Below the pieces are notes generated by a model, which saw nothing but the letters and a program-made list of their open reading frames with translations, was not told the DNA's origin and searched no databases. A stretch of DNA of 64,000 nucleotides from Hahellaceae bacterium (GTDB taxonomy: Bacteria; Pseudomonadota; Gammaproteobacteria; Pseudomonadales; Oleiphilaceae), in assembly GCA_016744695.1 (NCBI GenBank), contig JADGDV010000003.1, positions 1 through 64,000 on the forward strand. Direction: 5' to 3'. Both the position numbers and the translations under genes were made by a program. Each line of letters starts with the position of its first letter. Within the stretch, counting starts at the first letter, position 1. This document shows positions 55,129 to 64,000 of this stretch, in pieces.

Positions 55129-55878
55129 TTACTGGCTATTTAAGATAATTGCTTTCATTTCTTTAACCGCGTCTTTTAAGCCAACAAAAACAGCATGGGC
55201 AATAATACTATGCCCAATATTAAGCTCATTAATACCTGGGATAGCGGCTATAGCTGAAGTGTTATGATAATGAAGACCGTGCCCTGCATTAACGATCAAC
55301 CCCTGCTTAAGAGCATATTCTATACCTAAACGAATTTTCTCAAACTCTAGCGCGATACTGGTGGGCGTTGTTGCATCGGCATAATGCCCGGTATGTATTT
55401 CAATTGCAGGAGCTCCACATCGGATAGCTGCATCAATTTGTGCAAAGTCTGCATCAATGAAGAGTGACGCCTCGCTTCCTTGATCGGCCAATCGAGCACA
55501 TGCATCTTTTATTTTGGCTTCTTGAGATATAACATCAAGTCCACCTTCGGTTGTTAGCTCCTCACGTTTTTCAGGAACCAAACAACAATGCTCAGGCTGT
55601 ACTCGTTCTGCAAACAACAGCATATTATCTGTTACAGCCATTTCGAGATTCATTCGAGTATTTAACGTTTCTTTTAAAATAAGAACATCACGCTCCTGTA
55701 TATGACGTCGATCTTCCCGGGGGTGTATTGTAATGCCATCGGCACCAGCTTCCTCTGCGAGCAGTGCAGCATAAACAGGGTCAGGGTAGCGAGTACCACG
55801 AGCCTGTCTAAGTGTAGCAATATGGTCAACATTTACGCCTAACAGCACTCGTTTATCACTTATTTTTACTTGAGACAT
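55129..55878 (-). CDS. pdxJ: pyridoxine 5'-phosphate synthase
   Basis: A 249-residue TIM-barrel enzyme completing the deoxyxylulose-dependent pyridoxal phosphate pathway. [17 protein letters not shown] (residues 12-28), [12 protein letters not shown] and EIHTGHYA are family active-site segments, and [10 protein letters not shown] contains the conserved His. The start overlaps the recO end by 13 bases. Confidence 0.96.
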   Translation of the reverse strand: MSQVKISDKRVLLGVNVDHIATLRQARGTRYPDPVYAALLAEEAGADGITIHPREDRRHIQERDVLILKETLNTRMNLEMAVTDNMLLFAERVQPEHCCLVPEKREELTTEGGLDVISQEAKIKDACARLADQGSEASLFIDADFAQIDAAIRCGAPAIEIHTGHYADATTPTSIALEFEKIRLGIEYALKQGLIVNAGHGLHYHNTSAIAAIPGINELNIGHSIIAHAVFVGLKDAVKEMKAIILNSQ

Positions 55879-56618
55879 AGCTTTTTTAATTCCCTAGACT
55901 TTGCAATTAATTCTCTACTTTTAAGGCTTCGCCCATCTAACAGATATTCTATCATTAGTCGGCATAAGCGCTTAGCGGCAAAAAGTGTGCCTTTTCGACT
56001 AAAGTCAATTTCCGACAAGGCGGCTAACTCAGCACCACTATAAATATTTTTTTGGGTATATGGACTTTGTTTATAGGTTTCAATAAAGCCTTGCTCAGGC
56101 TCCCAATAATAATAAGCCCGTGAATTGATACTTTGACCTGAGCCAGCATCCTCAGTAAAACTTGGAAAAGCCCCCAGGTCTGCTAGCATTCGAAACTCAA
56201 ATATTCTCAAAATAGTTTCCAAAGGCCTTCCTTCCACAAGGCTTCCCATAACATCAACATAAGCTGAAAACACTTCAGGACTTGGATCATTAGGGTGAAC
56301 TAGACGTACAATAAGCTCGTTAAGATACAAGCCGCTATAGAGGTAGTCCCCTTTAAGGGCAGGCATACTATGGACAAATTCAACATCAGTGAGGTTTTTT
56401 AACTCTGAGCGCCCTTGCCATGAAATAAGCAAGGGCTGAAAAAGCTGTAGCAAGCCTTTTAGGGGGTTAGAAGGTCGCAACGCACCCTTCACAACTAAAC
56501 GTAGAACGCCATAATTAAGGCTAAACACATCAATCAACAGGCTTGTTTCCCTGTAATGACGGCTATGCAGCAAATAAACAGGTTCTCTTGTTACAGTGCT
56601 CATATCAACAGTACTCAT
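55866..56618 (-). CDS. recO: DNA repair protein RecO
   Basis: A 250-residue protein of RecFOR-dependent repair. The N-terminal OB fold ([28 protein letters not shown]) and helical C-terminal part ([15 protein letters not shown]) match RecO. The start repeats MSTVD then MSTVT, so Met6 could be used instead; neither has a clear ribosome site. It lies between era and pdxJ in the conserved operon. Confidence 0.92.
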   Translation of the reverse strand: MSTVDMSTVTREPVYLLHSRHYRETSLLIDVFSLNYGVLRLVVKGALRPSNPLKGLLQLFQPLLISWQGRSELKNLTDVEFVHSMPALKGDYLYSGLYLNELIVRLVHPNDPSPEVFSAYVDVMGSLVEGRPLETILRIFEFRMLADLGAFPSFTEDAGSGQSINSRAYYYWEPEQGFIETYKQSPYTQKNIYSGAELAALSEIDFSRKGTLFAAKRLCRLMIEYLLDGRSLKSRELIAKSRELKKLCLK

Positions 56619-56666
56619 AAGACAGGAACCGCAACAAGAGAAATATTCCCTCAGGCAACTTCGCGC

Positions 56667-57623
56667 TTAACGGTCATCATAACCAAGGCTTTTAAGTGCT
56701 CGCTCACTATCTGCCCAACCGCTTTTCACTTTAACCCATAGGCTAAGCATCACTTTACTTTCAAACAAGCGCTCCATATCTAAACGAGCATCACGCCCAA
56801 TAATTTTAAGTTGTGAACCTTTATCACCAATAATTATTTTTTTCTGACCATCGCGCTCGACCAGAATTTTTGCACTAATTCTTAATATTTTAGCTTCTTG
56901 CTTAAACTCTTCAATTTCAACGGTCACTGCGTAGGGTAACTCTTCCCCCAATTGTCGCATGATTTTCTCACGCACTAATTCTGCCGCTAGAAAGCGCTGG
57001 CTTCGATCGGTTATCTGGTCTTCAGGATAATGATGAACGCTTTCAGGAACAAAACTGGCAACAACCTTTTCAAGTTGCTCGACGTTGTGCCCTTTCTCTG
57101 CAGAAATAGGAAGAATATGAGCAAAATCCATTTTTTGTGAAATATCACTAAGGTAAGGCAATAAAACTTCTTTCTCTTTTATACGGTCTATTTTATTCAC
57201 AACCAATATAACCGGGCAGCGGGCACGCTTTATTTTTTTAAGCACCAGCTCGTCGTCATCAGTCCAACGCTGACGATCAACGACAAAAATAACCACATCT
57301 ACACCTTTCAGTGCATCAGACGCAGCTTTATTCATATAACGATTTATTGCTTTAACTTCTTTTAGGTGAAGCCCTGGGGTATCAACATAAACAACCTGAA
57401 CATCTTCTTCTGTTTTAATGCCCAAAATTTGATGACGTGTCGTTTGAGGCTTACGAGAAGTGATACTTAGCTTCTGCCCTAATATATGGTTAAGCAAAGT
57501 TGATTTACCAACATTGGGACGCCCAACAATCGCAACAAACCCACAGCGCATTCCATCAGAGTGCATTTCATATTCTTCAGTCGTGGGCTCAGTTCCCTGA
57601 GGGCCTAAATCATTATCACTCAT
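56667..57623 (-). CDS. era: GTPase Era
   Basis: A 318-residue protein. G1 is [12 protein letters not shown] (about residues 33-44), G3 DTPGLH, G4 NKIDRIK, and the C-terminal KH domain shows EIEEFKQEA and [11 protein letters not shown]. It helps mature 30S subunits and binds 16S rRNA. The first 27 residues extend past the usual start and are poorly conserved; a shorter start at Met25 (MRCGFV) is possible. Between rnc and recO as in E. coli. Confidence 0.95.
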   Translation of the reverse strand: MSDNDLGPQGTEPTTEEYEMHSDGMRCGFVAIVGRPNVGKSTLLNHILGQKLSITSRKPQTTRHQILGIKTEEDVQVVYVDTPGLHLKEVKAINRYMNKAASDALKGVDVVIFVVDRQRWTDDDELVLKKIKRARCPVILVVNKIDRIKEKEVLLPYLSDISQKMDFAHILPISAEKGHNVEQLEKVVASFVPESVHHYPEDQITDRSQRFLAAELVREKIMRQLGEELPYAVTVEIEEFKQEAKILRISAKILVERDGQKKIIIGDKGSQLKIIGRDARLDMERLFESKVMLSLWVKVKSGWADSERALKSLGYDDR

Positions 57624-57665
57624 ATTTTCTCATTACCGCTATTCATAAAATGTCTATTACTCTAA

Positions 57666-58346
57666 CTACTCTTCCAAACCAAGTGCTGTGAGTGCTCGTC
57701 GAGCTGATTGCTGCTCTGCAATTCTACGACTACTACCCTGCCCCTCTGATTTCTGCTTCAACATGTCGACCACACACTCCACAAAGAATGTTTGATCATG
57801 CGCATCACCCTGTACGGACACGACTTCATATTTTGGAAGTTCCTTCTGCCGCGATTGCAAAAACTCCTGCAGTCGTGTTTTAGGGTCTTTTTGATTATCT
57901 TGCAGCGAAAGACTCTCTAAACGGCTATTGTACCAGTGTAAAATGCGCTCTTTACTTGCTTCAAAACCCGTGTCATTAAAAATAGCACCAATGATTGACT
58001 CAACAGCATCAGCCAGTATCGACTCTCGACGAAAACCTCCACTTTTAAGCTCACCAGACCCCAATAACAAGTAGTCACCTAGACCAAACTCTTTTGCAAT
58101 TTCAGCCAAAGTAACACCTTTAACTAATTGCGCTCTAAGACGACTTAATTGCCCTTCTCGAGCCTTTGGAAATTGTCGATACAAAGCCTCAGCAATAACA
58201 AAATTAAGGATTGAGTCACCTAAAAACTCAAGGCGCTCATTATTATTTGCACCCACACTCCGATGGGTTAGTGCTAGAGTCAGCAACGAACCATCATTAA
58301 AACTGTACCCAATTCGTCTTTCTAAAGCGTTATTTGATTTACTCAC
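57666..58346 (-). CDS. rnc: ribonuclease III
   Basis: A 226-residue enzyme. The catalytic signature [15 protein letters not shown] (about residues 36-50) and the second acidic site [13 protein letters not shown] are present; the C-terminal double-stranded RNA-binding domain covers about residues 155-224 ([13 protein letters not shown]). The start overlaps the stop of the DUF4845 gene by four bases. RNase III autoregulates its operon in E. coli by cutting a leader hairpin. Confidence 0.96.
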   Translation of the reverse strand: MSKSNNALERRIGYSFNDGSLLTLALTHRSVGANNNERLEFLGDSILNFVIAEALYRQFPKAREGQLSRLRAQLVKGVTLAEIAKEFGLGDYLLLGSGELKSGGFRRESILADAVESIIGAIFNDTGFEASKERILHWYNSRLESLSLQDNQKDPKTRLQEFLQSRQKELPKYEVVSVQGDAHDQTFFVECVVDMLKQKSEGQGSSRRIAEQQSARRALTALGLEE

Positions 58347-58708
58347 TGGGCTTTTGTTTCAAAATGGTTTTCAAAGGAAACGATAACATCTATATTTTTA
58401 AAAATGGTATCTCTTGTTTCGTAGTTAATATCAATGGTCAGCATGCCGTCGTCTCGACCAATCACAAGCTTTTTCATATCAAAACCTCTTACATTATTAA
58501 TGGTTAATCGTTTACTAAACGCACTAATAATACTATCGTCCGAGAGCTCTGCAATATCGCTTTGAGCGCCTACATCTTCCAATACTTTAGCTACCGTCAT
58601 ATTATCGAAGAACATCGGCGCCACTTTCATCACTATGGTCAATATTGAGGCGGCTAAAAACAAAATAACCAGTATTGTTAAACCTGAAGCACCTTTCTGA
58701 TTTTTCAT
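58343..58708 (-). CDS. DUF4845 membrane protein
   Basis: A 121-residue protein with a basic start, one N-terminal membrane segment ([19 protein letters not shown]) and a periplasmic C-terminal domain, typical of the DUF4845 protein encoded between lepB and rnc in Pseudomonas and neighbours. AAAAGGG upstream supports the ATG. The stop overlaps rnc (ATGA). Function is not known to me. Confidence 0.88.
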   Translation of the reverse strand: MKNQKGASGLTILVILFLAASILTIVMKVAPMFFDNMTVAKVLEDVGAQSDIAELSDDSIISAFSKRLTINNVRGFDMKKLVIGRDDGMLTIDINYETRDTIFKNIDVIVSFENHFETKAQ

Positions 58709-58752
58709 AATTTACCCTTTTATAAATTTGTTTTCATTCTTATATATTCTTT

Positions 58753-59547
58753 TTAGTCAATTGAACCCACTCGTGAAAAACTAGGTATAGACATGAGTGA
58801 TTCCCAATGCATCCAAATAGCAAAGGCCTTGCCTACAATCATTTCATCAGGCACTAAACCCCAGTAACGGCTGTCATTACTATTATCACGGTTATCTCCC
58901 ATCATAAAGTAATGCCCTTCAGGTACAACCCATGTACCTTCTTTCCCTGTAAGCGCTCTAGGTGCCTTAAAAATTTGATGCGAAACCTCGCCTAACTGTT
59001 CTTCAAATAGCTGCATAGGTGGTAAGTTAGCAATATGTTTTTCATCTACTTGCTTATTATTAATATAGAGGATTTTATTACGATAGCTAACCGTATCTCC
59101 AGGAACACCAACGACTCGTTTGATATAGTTCGTTTTCTTGTCTACTGGGTACCGAAAAACCATCACATCGCCACGCTCAGGGTCATTTAATGCAATAACT
59201 TTAGTCCCCGCGACAGGCAACCGAATACCATAAGTAAATTTGTTAACCAAAATAAAATCACCCACTAGCAGGGTAGGTAACATTGAGCCTGATGGAATCT
59301 GAAATGGCTCTATTAAAAATGAACGTAAAACAAGAACAATAGCGAGTACTGGAAAAAATGACCGAGACATTTCAACGAGCCAAGGTTCGTCGCTGTCTTC
59401 TTCATCAAGTTCTGCGGACGTCTGTGATACAGGCTCGCTTTTAGCGCTTTCTTGACGTCTTGGATACCAGATCAGTCGATCCGCCCCCCAAATAATGCCC
59501 GTACTGAAGGTCAATATGACCAATATCAGTGGAAAATCAAAGTCCAT
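58753..59547 (-). CDS. lepB: signal peptidase I
   Basis: A 264-residue inner-membrane protease. The catalytic Ser is in IPSGSMLPTLLVGD (about residues 90-103) and the Lys in RGDVMVFRYPVDKKTNYIKRVVG, cut here as YPVDKKTNYIKRV (about 145-157). GDNRDNSNDSRYWG is the conserved C-terminal box. Two membrane segments at the N-terminus. AGGAC precedes the ATG. It follows lepA in the usual operon. Confidence 0.96.
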   Translation of the reverse strand: MDFDFPLILVILTFSTGIIWGADRLIWYPRRQESAKSEPVSQTSAELDEEDSDEPWLVEMSRSFFPVLAIVLVLRSFLIEPFQIPSGSMLPTLLVGDFILVNKFTYGIRLPVAGTKVIALNDPERGDVMVFRYPVDKKTNYIKRVVGVPGDTVSYRNKILYINNKQVDEKHIANLPPMQLFEEQLGEVSHQIFKAPRALTGKEGTWVVPEGHYFMMGDNRDNSNDSRYWGLVPDEMIVGKAFAIWMHWESLMSIPSFSRVGSID

Positions 59548-59585
59548 AACAAGTCCTGAATATTTTGAAAAATCTTCTTGATAAG

Positions 59586-59617
59586 CCCATCACCCTCTAG
59601 AGTCAGAGGGTGATGGG
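59586..59617 (-). promoter_or_regulatory. perfect 13-base stem-loop between lepA and lepB
   Basis: CCCATCACCCTCT and AGAGGGTGATGGG form a perfect stem with a six-base loop, five bases past the lepA stop. It is not followed by a T run on the minus strand, so it is not a normal terminator. It could attenuate, stabilise the message or be an RNase III site in this operon, which encodes RNase III; that is inference. Confidence 0.6.
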
Positions 59618-59621
59618 AAGG

Positions 59622-61433
59622 TTATTCCACTTTCAATACAGCGAGGAAGGCTTCTTGTGGTATTTCAACATTACCCACTTGCTTCATACGCTTCTTACCT
59701 TCTTTTTGCTTCTGAAGAAGCTTTTTCTTACGACTCACATCACCGCCATAGCATTTAGCCGTTACGTTTTTGCGCAAGGCTTTAACCGTTTGACGAGCCA
59801 CAATTTGCCCACCAATAGCCGCCTGTATTGCCACATCAAACATCTGCCTAGGGATAAGCTCTTTCATTTTCTCTGTTAGCAATCGACCACGAGAATGAGA
59901 ATTATCCTTATGAACAATAATCGCTAATGCATCAACCTTATCACCATTGATAAGCACATCGAGGCGTGCAAGGTTCGCGGCCTGAAAATGAGAAAACTGA
60001 TAATCAAGAGAAGCAAAACCACGACTTGCAGATTTAATACGATCAAAGAAATCTAAAACTACTTCATTCATTGGCAAGTCATATTTTAAAGATACCTGAC
60101 CACCAATAAACTGCATGTCTTTCTGAACCCCACGTTTTTCAACACACAGGCTTATTACATTACCTAGAAACTCCTGAGGAACCAATATATTGGCTTCTAC
60201 AATAGGCTCTCTCATCTCTTCAATTGCGCCCATATCAGGTAGCCTGGATGGGTTATCAACCTGAAGTACTTCACCTGTACGCGTCACAATTTCAAAAATA
60301 ACCGTTGGTGCAGTAGTAATAAGGTCGAGATCATACTCTCGCTCTAGCCTTTCCTGAATGATCTCCATGTGGAGCATTCCAAGAAATCCACAACGGAAAC
60401 CAAAACCCAGCGCATCGGATGTTTCAGGCTGATATTCCAAAGAGGCATCATTCAAGGTCAGTTTTTCAAGCGCATCTCGGAAGTTTTCATAATCATCAGA
60501 GCTAACAGGAAACAGAGCTGCAAATACCTGTGGTCGCACTTTCTTAAAGCCTGGCAACGAAGGTACATCAGGTGTTTTAGCCATCGTGATGGTATCACCT
60601 ACTGGCGCACCATGAATGTCTTTTATACCGGCAACAATAAAACCAACGCCGCCTGCTTGTAAAATACCTGTTTCAAGACGCTTAGGAGTAAACACACCGA
60701 CAGAATCTACCTGCTCAGTTTTTCCGGTAGATTTAATAAGGATTTTATTGCCTTTCCTTAATGTACCTTGGGTAACACGTACTAATGAAACAATGCCAAG
60801 ATAATTATCGAACCATGAATCAATAATTAATGCCTGAAAGTCAGCGTCTATATCGCCTTCTGGTGGAGGGATTTTAACAATCAGGTCTTCCAGTACATCT
60901 TCAACACCCATACCGCTTTTTGCACTACAAGCCACTGCATCGCTAGCATCAATACCAATAATATCTTCAATTTCTTGCTTTACGCGATCTGGCTCTGCTT
61001 GAGGGAGATCCATTTTATTAAGAACAGGAACAACTTCCAGCCCTTGCTCAATAGCCGTATAGCAGTTAGCTACAGACTGAGCTTCTACGCCTTGAGCCGC
61101 ATCCACAACTAATAAAGCACCTTCACACGCCGCGAGCGAACGAGAAACTTCATATGAAAAATCTACGTGCCCGGGAGTATCGATAAAATTCAGCTGATAC
61201 GTTTCACCATCTTTAGCGGTATAGTCTAAAGTGACACTTTGCGCTTTTATCGTAATACCTCGCTCACGCTCTATATCCATAGAGTCCAGTACTTGAGCCT
61301 CCATTTCACGAGAACTCAAACCGCCACACATTTGTATAAAACGGTCAGCAAGTGTGGATTTTCCATGGTCAATATGGGCGATAATCGAGAAATTACGGAT
61401 ATTTTTAAGACTTTTCACTATAGAGTTATTCAC
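59622..61433 (-). CDS. lepA: elongation factor 4 (LepA)
   Basis: A 603-residue translational GTPase. G1 is [14 protein letters not shown] (about residues 19-32), G2 [14 protein letters not shown]3 DTPGHVDF, G4 NKMDLPQA. The C-terminal CTD ([19 protein letters not shown]) is LepA-specific. It back-translocates ribosomes. The start is a GTG with no clear ribosome site; a second GTG five codons on ([11 protein letters not shown]) lies nearer the usual start. Confidence 0.97.
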   Translation of the reverse strand: MNNSIVKSLKNIRNFSIIAHIDHGKSTLADRFIQMCGGLSSREMEAQVLDSMDIERERGITIKAQSVTLDYTAKDGETYQLNFIDTPGHVDFSYEVSRSLAACEGALLVVDAAQGVEAQSVANCYTAIEQGLEVVPVLNKMDLPQAEPDRVKQEIEDIIGIDASDAVACSAKSGMGVEDVLEDLIVKIPPPEGDIDADFQALIIDSWFDNYLGIVSLVRVTQGTLRKGNKILIKSTGKTEQVDSVGVFTPKRLETGILQAGGVGFIVAGIKDIHGAPVGDTITMAKTPDVPSLPGFKKVRPQVFAALFPVSSDDYENFRDALEKLTLNDASLEYQPETSDALGFGFRCGFLGMLHMEIIQERLEREYDLDLITTAPTVIFEIVTRTGEVLQVDNPSRLPDMGAIEEMREPIVEANILVPQEFLGNVISLCVEKRGVQKDMQFIGGQVSLKYDLPMNEVVLDFFDRIKSASRGFASLDYQFSHFQAANLARLDVLINGDKVDALAIIVHKDNSHSRGRLLTEKMKELIPRQMFDVAIQAAIGGQIVARQTVKALRKNVTAKCYGGDVSRKKKLLQKQKEGKKRMKQVGNVEIPQEAFLAVLKVE

Positions 61434-61515
61434 TAATTTAAGGCTAGTATCCCATTCTTACGAACAGGGCTCTGTTGTTTAGAACAGAGCATTTTAGTTC
61501 ATTTACAAGAACAAC

Positions 61516-61557
61516 GAAAGAACGCTTTATTCTTTGTCATAAATAAAGCGTTCTTTC
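61516..61557 (-). terminator. inverted repeat overlapping the stop of the GGDEF-EAL gene
   Basis: GAAAGAACGCTTTAT (61516-61530) is exactly matched by ATAAAGCGTTCTTTC (61543-61557), a 15-base stem with a 12-base loop. It spans the last ten codons and the stop of the gene to its right. Only CTTTC-type T residues follow, so it is a weak terminator candidate or an mRNA 3' stabiliser. Confidence 0.55.
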
Positions 61558-64000
61558 TGCCCATAATCGAGGCTAGATAAGTAACCCGCTAGCTGTTCTT
61601 CATCTAAGGCATGGCTAAATAAATTACCCTGCGCCATCTCACAGTCGGCCTGCAGTAAAAACTCAAGCTGCTCTCGCGTTTCAACGCCTTCGGCAATAAC
61701 CTCAAGGTTAAGTTTATGAGCCAGCGCAATGACAGCACTCGCCACTTCGCCACTTTTATTATCATAGGGAATGCCTTTGATAAATAAACGGTCTATTTTA
61801 ACATTATCTACCGGCACCTGACTTAAACAACCAAGAGAGCAGTAGCCTGTTCCAAAATCATCAAGTGAAATGGTGACACCTAAAGACTTTAAAGACTGTA
61901 GTAATTCAGTCATGGGCTGAATATCTAAGGTAAGCATGCAAGCAGGCAGCTCCAATTCGATTTTTGAAACATCAACACCGGTTTCTTGAGCCATTTGAGT
62001 AAACAACGACTCAAAATTGGGGTCAGATATTTGTTTCGACGATAAATTAATAGACATAACATAATCAGGATAGCCAGCTTGCTTTAATGCAACCGACTGA
62101 AGAAATGCTTGCCTGAGCACCCACTCGCCCAACTTATGAATTAAACCACTGTCTTCAGCCAATTGAATAAACTGGTCAGGGGCGACCAAACCACGATCAG
62201 GATGGTTCCATCGAACCAAAGCCTCAATACCCACAACCCTCTGGTTAACTAAGTTAACCTTGGGCTGGTAATGCAACACAAACTGAGAATGCTCAATCGC
62301 ACTTCTTAACTCTTCCTGCATAAGCATTCGCCTTGCAGCCCTAATATTCATAGAGTTGAGGAAAAACTGATAATTATTTCTTCCCACCTCTTTTGCTCGA
62401 TACATCGCCATATCAGCAAACTTCATTAATGATGACGCATCATCACTATCACCCGGGATCATGGCGATACCAATACTTACTGTCACCCCTACATCATGAT
62501 CACATAAACGAAGACGCTGACTTAGGGCTTTCAATATATTTGTTGCAACCCTTGCGACCGCATCAGGTCCTGATACCTCTGAAAGAAGTACCGTGAACTC
62601 ATCCCCTCCTAAGCGAGCAACGGAATCCGCATCTCGCACGCAGGTCTTTAACCACTCAGCCACCTGCTTCAATAATGCATCACCCGCATCATGCCCTAAC
62701 GTATCATTAATTCGCTTAAAGCCATCAAGGTCGAGAAATAACAAAGCCGCTTGCTGCCCTCGACGCTTACAATGTTTAACTGAATGCTCAAGTCGATCTC
62801 TAAAGAGCTGGCGATTAGCCAAACCCGTTAACTGATCATAAAAAGCAAGACGATGAAGCTCTGTTTGTACACTTTTAAGTTCAGTTAGATCACGAAAGTT
62901 AGCAACGACACCATTAACGCCAGGAACGTCTAACATCGCAGTGAAGCCACCTTCCATATTGAGCCAATGCCCATCTTTATGCTTAACACGCGCATGATTT
63001 ACAGAGACTGCGACACCCGGGTTCTCTAGCGCTCGTTCATAAGACGCCTGAATAACAGGCAAGTCATCAGGATGCGCAATAAGGTCAGAAGATATAGCTT
63101 TAAGCCCGGCGTAGCTATACCCCAAAATGCGCTCGCAAGATGGACTGGCATAAGTCACTACGCCATCTTTATCAAGAACAACGGTTATATTAGTCGTATC
63201 TTCTGTAATGGCTCTGTATTTACCGGTATTAGCCAAAGCAATTATCTTTGAACGTACTAGCATTAACGCAACAAAAAATAGTAAAAAACTGACAGTAATA
63301 CCTGAAACCAATACAATCAGCGGCCTAGGATCAGATGCTAAATAATCAAAAGCAGGGGTTGTTCGAGTAATTAGAAGCCAAGTTTTACCCCCATGTTCAA
63401 TGGTTTGAGAGTCTTCAAATGAATACACATCATCTAGATTACCCAAGTTCGATGCATACATAATGCTATCTTCCATCACAACATCACTGTCATAAATACG
63501 TACATCCAAAAATGGCGCAATGAGACCAACAATACCATCCATCAAATTATTCATACGAAATGCACTAAAAACAAAGCCTTTTAAAGCACTACGGCGATCC
63601 TCAGTGGTAATAAGTAGTGTATCGCTATCATAAACAGGAAAATACATAACAAAACCAGGCTGACTTTCATCCGCTTGCTCCTGAACAAGTACAACTTTGC
63701 CCGTCATACTTGCCTGCCCTTGGTCTCTGGACATTTCCATCGCTTTACGATGAGCAGGGTCTCCAAATGCATCATATCCAAAAGCTCGACGATTACGCTG
63801 AGTAGCCGGTTCGAGAAAGACAACAGGGTGATACTCGTTTCGCCCTCCAGTAGGGCTAAGTAAATAATCAGGTAAGCCTTGTGAACGAATTTTTTCAATA
63901 TGCTCAGCCACGCCACCTTCAGTCACTTTTTGCGTAAACCCAAGCCCCTGAATACCTGGATAATATCGTTCAATATCTAGCTTATTCACATAGGTTCGCC
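61527..64000 (-). CDS. CHASE-PAS-GGDEF-EAL protein (partial, cut by right edge)
   Basis: At least 823 residues; the frame is open to the window edge, so the true start is outside. YYPGIQGLGF at the first visible residues is typical of a CHASE periplasmic sensor domain. A membrane segment (LIVLVSGITVSFLLFFVALML) follows at about residue 230, then a PAS domain (VVLDKDGVVTYASPSCERIL), GGDEF with the intact LGGDEFTVLLSE active site, and EAL with GIEALVRWNHP, ELELPACML and LDDFGTGYCSL. Both c-di-GMP synthesis and breakdown appear possible. Confidence 0.93.
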   Translation of the reverse strand, partial: RTYVNKLDIERYYPGIQGLGFTQKVTEGGVAEHIEKIRSQGLPDYLLSPTGGRNEYHPVVFLEPATQRNRRAFGYDAFGDPAHRKAMEMSRDQGQASMTGKVVLVQEQADESQPGFVMYFPVYDSDTLLITTEDRRSALKGFVFSAFRMNNLMDGIVGLIAPFLDVRIYDSDVVMEDSIMYASNLGNLDDVYSFEDSQTIEHGGKTWLLITRTTPAFDYLASDPRPLIVLVSGITVSFLLFFVALMLVRSKIIALANTGKYRAITEDTTNITVVLDKDGVVTYASPSCERILGYSYAGLKAISSDLIAHPDDLPVIQASYERALENPGVAVSVNHARVKHKDGHWLNMEGGFTAMLDVPGVNGVVANFRDLTELKSVQTELHRLAFYDQLTGLANRQLFRDRLEHSVKHCKRRGQQAALLFLDLDGFKRINDTLGHDAGDALLKQVAEWLKTCVRDADSVARLGGDEFTVLLSEVSGPDAVARVATNILKALSQRLRLCDHDVGVTVSIGIAMIPGDSDDASSLMKFADMAMYRAKEVGRNNYQFFLNSMNIRAARRMLMQEELRSAIEHSQFVLHYQPKVNLVNQRVVGIEALVRWNHPDRGLVAPDQFIQLAEDSGLIHKLGEWVLRQAFLQSVALKQAGYPDYVMSINLSSKQISDPNFESLFTQMAQETGVDVSKIELELPACMLTLDIQPMTELLQSLKSLGVTISLDDFGTGYCSLGCLSQVPVDNVKIDRLFIKGIPYDNKSGEVASAVIALAHKLNLEVIAEGVETREQLEFLLQADCEMAQGNLFSHALDEEQLAGYLSSLDYGQKERFIYDKE

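Overview
The window is an ordinary-composition, moderately AT-rich gammaproteobacterial chromosome segment. Gene order is the best guide to its origin. lepA-lepB-(DUF4845)-rnc-era-recO-pdxJ-acpS, facing barA/gacS, followed by cysM-rlmD-relA-mazG, is the arrangement I know from Pseudomonas and related marine Oceanospirillales/Alteromonadales-type bacteria. Divergent pilA / pilB-pilC-pilD and the nearby coaE and yacG fit the same group. I cannot name genus or species. No rRNA, tRNA or CRISPR array was recognised.

Region 1 (1-13.0 kb) is an accessory glycan island. It has the start of an Rpn-type nuclease gene at the left edge, a 3'-truncated methyltransferase, two further methyltransferases, a Wzx-type flippase, a left-handed beta-helix acyltransferase, a DegT-type aminotransferase, then two GT4 and three GT2 glycosyltransferases and a full-length paralogue of the truncated methyltransferase. 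This suits assembly and export of a surface glycan with an N-acylated amino sugar. No initiating transferase, polymerase or nucleotide-sugar dehydratase is visible.

Region 2 (13.0-21.2 kb) is the type IV pilus locus. pilA reads leftward from a sigma-54-like promoter. Behind it, past a terminator, lie a GT-C membrane glycosyltransferase, a TfpX/TfpZ-family pilin accessory protein and a polyprenyl-phosphate GT2 with membrane segments, which together look like a pilin glycosylation cassette. pilB, pilC and pilD read rightward.

Region 3 (21.2-25.6 kb) is a small-module hotspot. A 54-residue ORF, a Panacea-domain gene with an unrecognised 126-residue partner, and hicAB lie between pilD and coaE. 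A DUF4160/DUF2442 pair sits between coaE and yacG. Two related inverted-repeat elements lie here.

Region 4 (25.5-41.6 kb) holds a solute-binding lipoprotein, murI, a three-gene Gld-like ABC exporter, plsB, rsmJ, uppP, tsaB, adk, a YbaK-HDOD fusion and ppc.

Region 5 (41.8-46.1 kb) is a co-directional signalling run: YfiR-like protein, sensor kinase, single-domain response regulator and a REC-GGDEF-EAL protein, probably linked to cyclic-di-GMP. Region 6 (46.1-64 kb) is the conserved mazG-relA-rlmD-cysM / barA / acpS-pdxJ-recO-era-rnc-lepB-lepA block, ending in a CHASE-PAS-GGDEF-EAL protein cut by the right edge. Several starts below were moved inward from the longest open frame where a Shine-Dalgarno site or family alignment favoured it.
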